Positions 5,950 through 5,956 of a DNA stretch of 5,956 bases are shown piece by piece. A program made the position numbers and the translations under genes. Each line of letters begins with the position of its first letter. Position 1 is the first letter of the stretch. The DNA is taken from assembly GCA_021810735.1 (NCBI GenBank), contig JAJZIF010000259.1, positions 1 through 5,956 of the forward strand, given 5' to 3'. Source of the DNA: Acidobacteriota bacterium (lineage in GTDB: Bacteria > Acidobacteriota > Terriglobia > Terriglobales > Acidobacteriaceae). The notes below the pieces were generated by a model. That model had not been told where the DNA came from and did no database searches. It saw only the letters and a program-made list of their open reading frames with translations.

Positions 5950-5956
5950 CGAAGAT

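Overview
The window holds three complete protein genes, the tail of a fourth, and a large gene-free stretch between divergent genes. The DNA is moderately GC-rich, the genes have Shine-Dalgarno sequences and intergenic gaps, and the set is typical of a soil bacterium that feeds on plant sugars. A member of the Acidobacteriota (Terriglobia-like) is my best guess, from the general look of the secreted glycosidase and its signal peptide. Nothing here proves the taxon.

Layout: (1) bases 1-102 (+) are the last 33 codons of an unrecognised gene. (2) 103-250 is a short, AT-richer convergent gap with one imperfect palindrome. (3) 251-2767 (-) encodes a secreted GH78-type alpha-L-rhamnosidase. (4) After a 127-base gap, 2895-3962 (-) encodes an aldo/keto reductase, upstream of the rhamnosidase on the same strand, so the two may share a transcript. 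(5) 3963-4620 is a 658-base divergent intergenic region with no convincing gene but many inverted repeats: a nested stem-loop at 4257-4300, two palindromes sharing the core CCGATA(A)CTCGG, a GC-rich stem, and a 10-bp inverted repeat just before the gene on its right. (6) 4636-5949 (+) encodes a RuBisCO-like protein.

The RuBisCO-like protein is the most interesting gene. It keeps almost every catalytic residue of true RuBisCO, but the lysine equivalent to Lys177 is a serine. Its motifs resemble the RuBisCO-like proteins that act on 3-oxo-isoapionate 4-phosphate in apiose/apionate breakdown. With a secreted rhamnosidase and a sugar-type reductase beside it, the locus could belong to the use of a plant glycan or glycoside containing rhamnose and a branched sugar. 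That pathway reading is inference; the rest of the pathway is not in the window.
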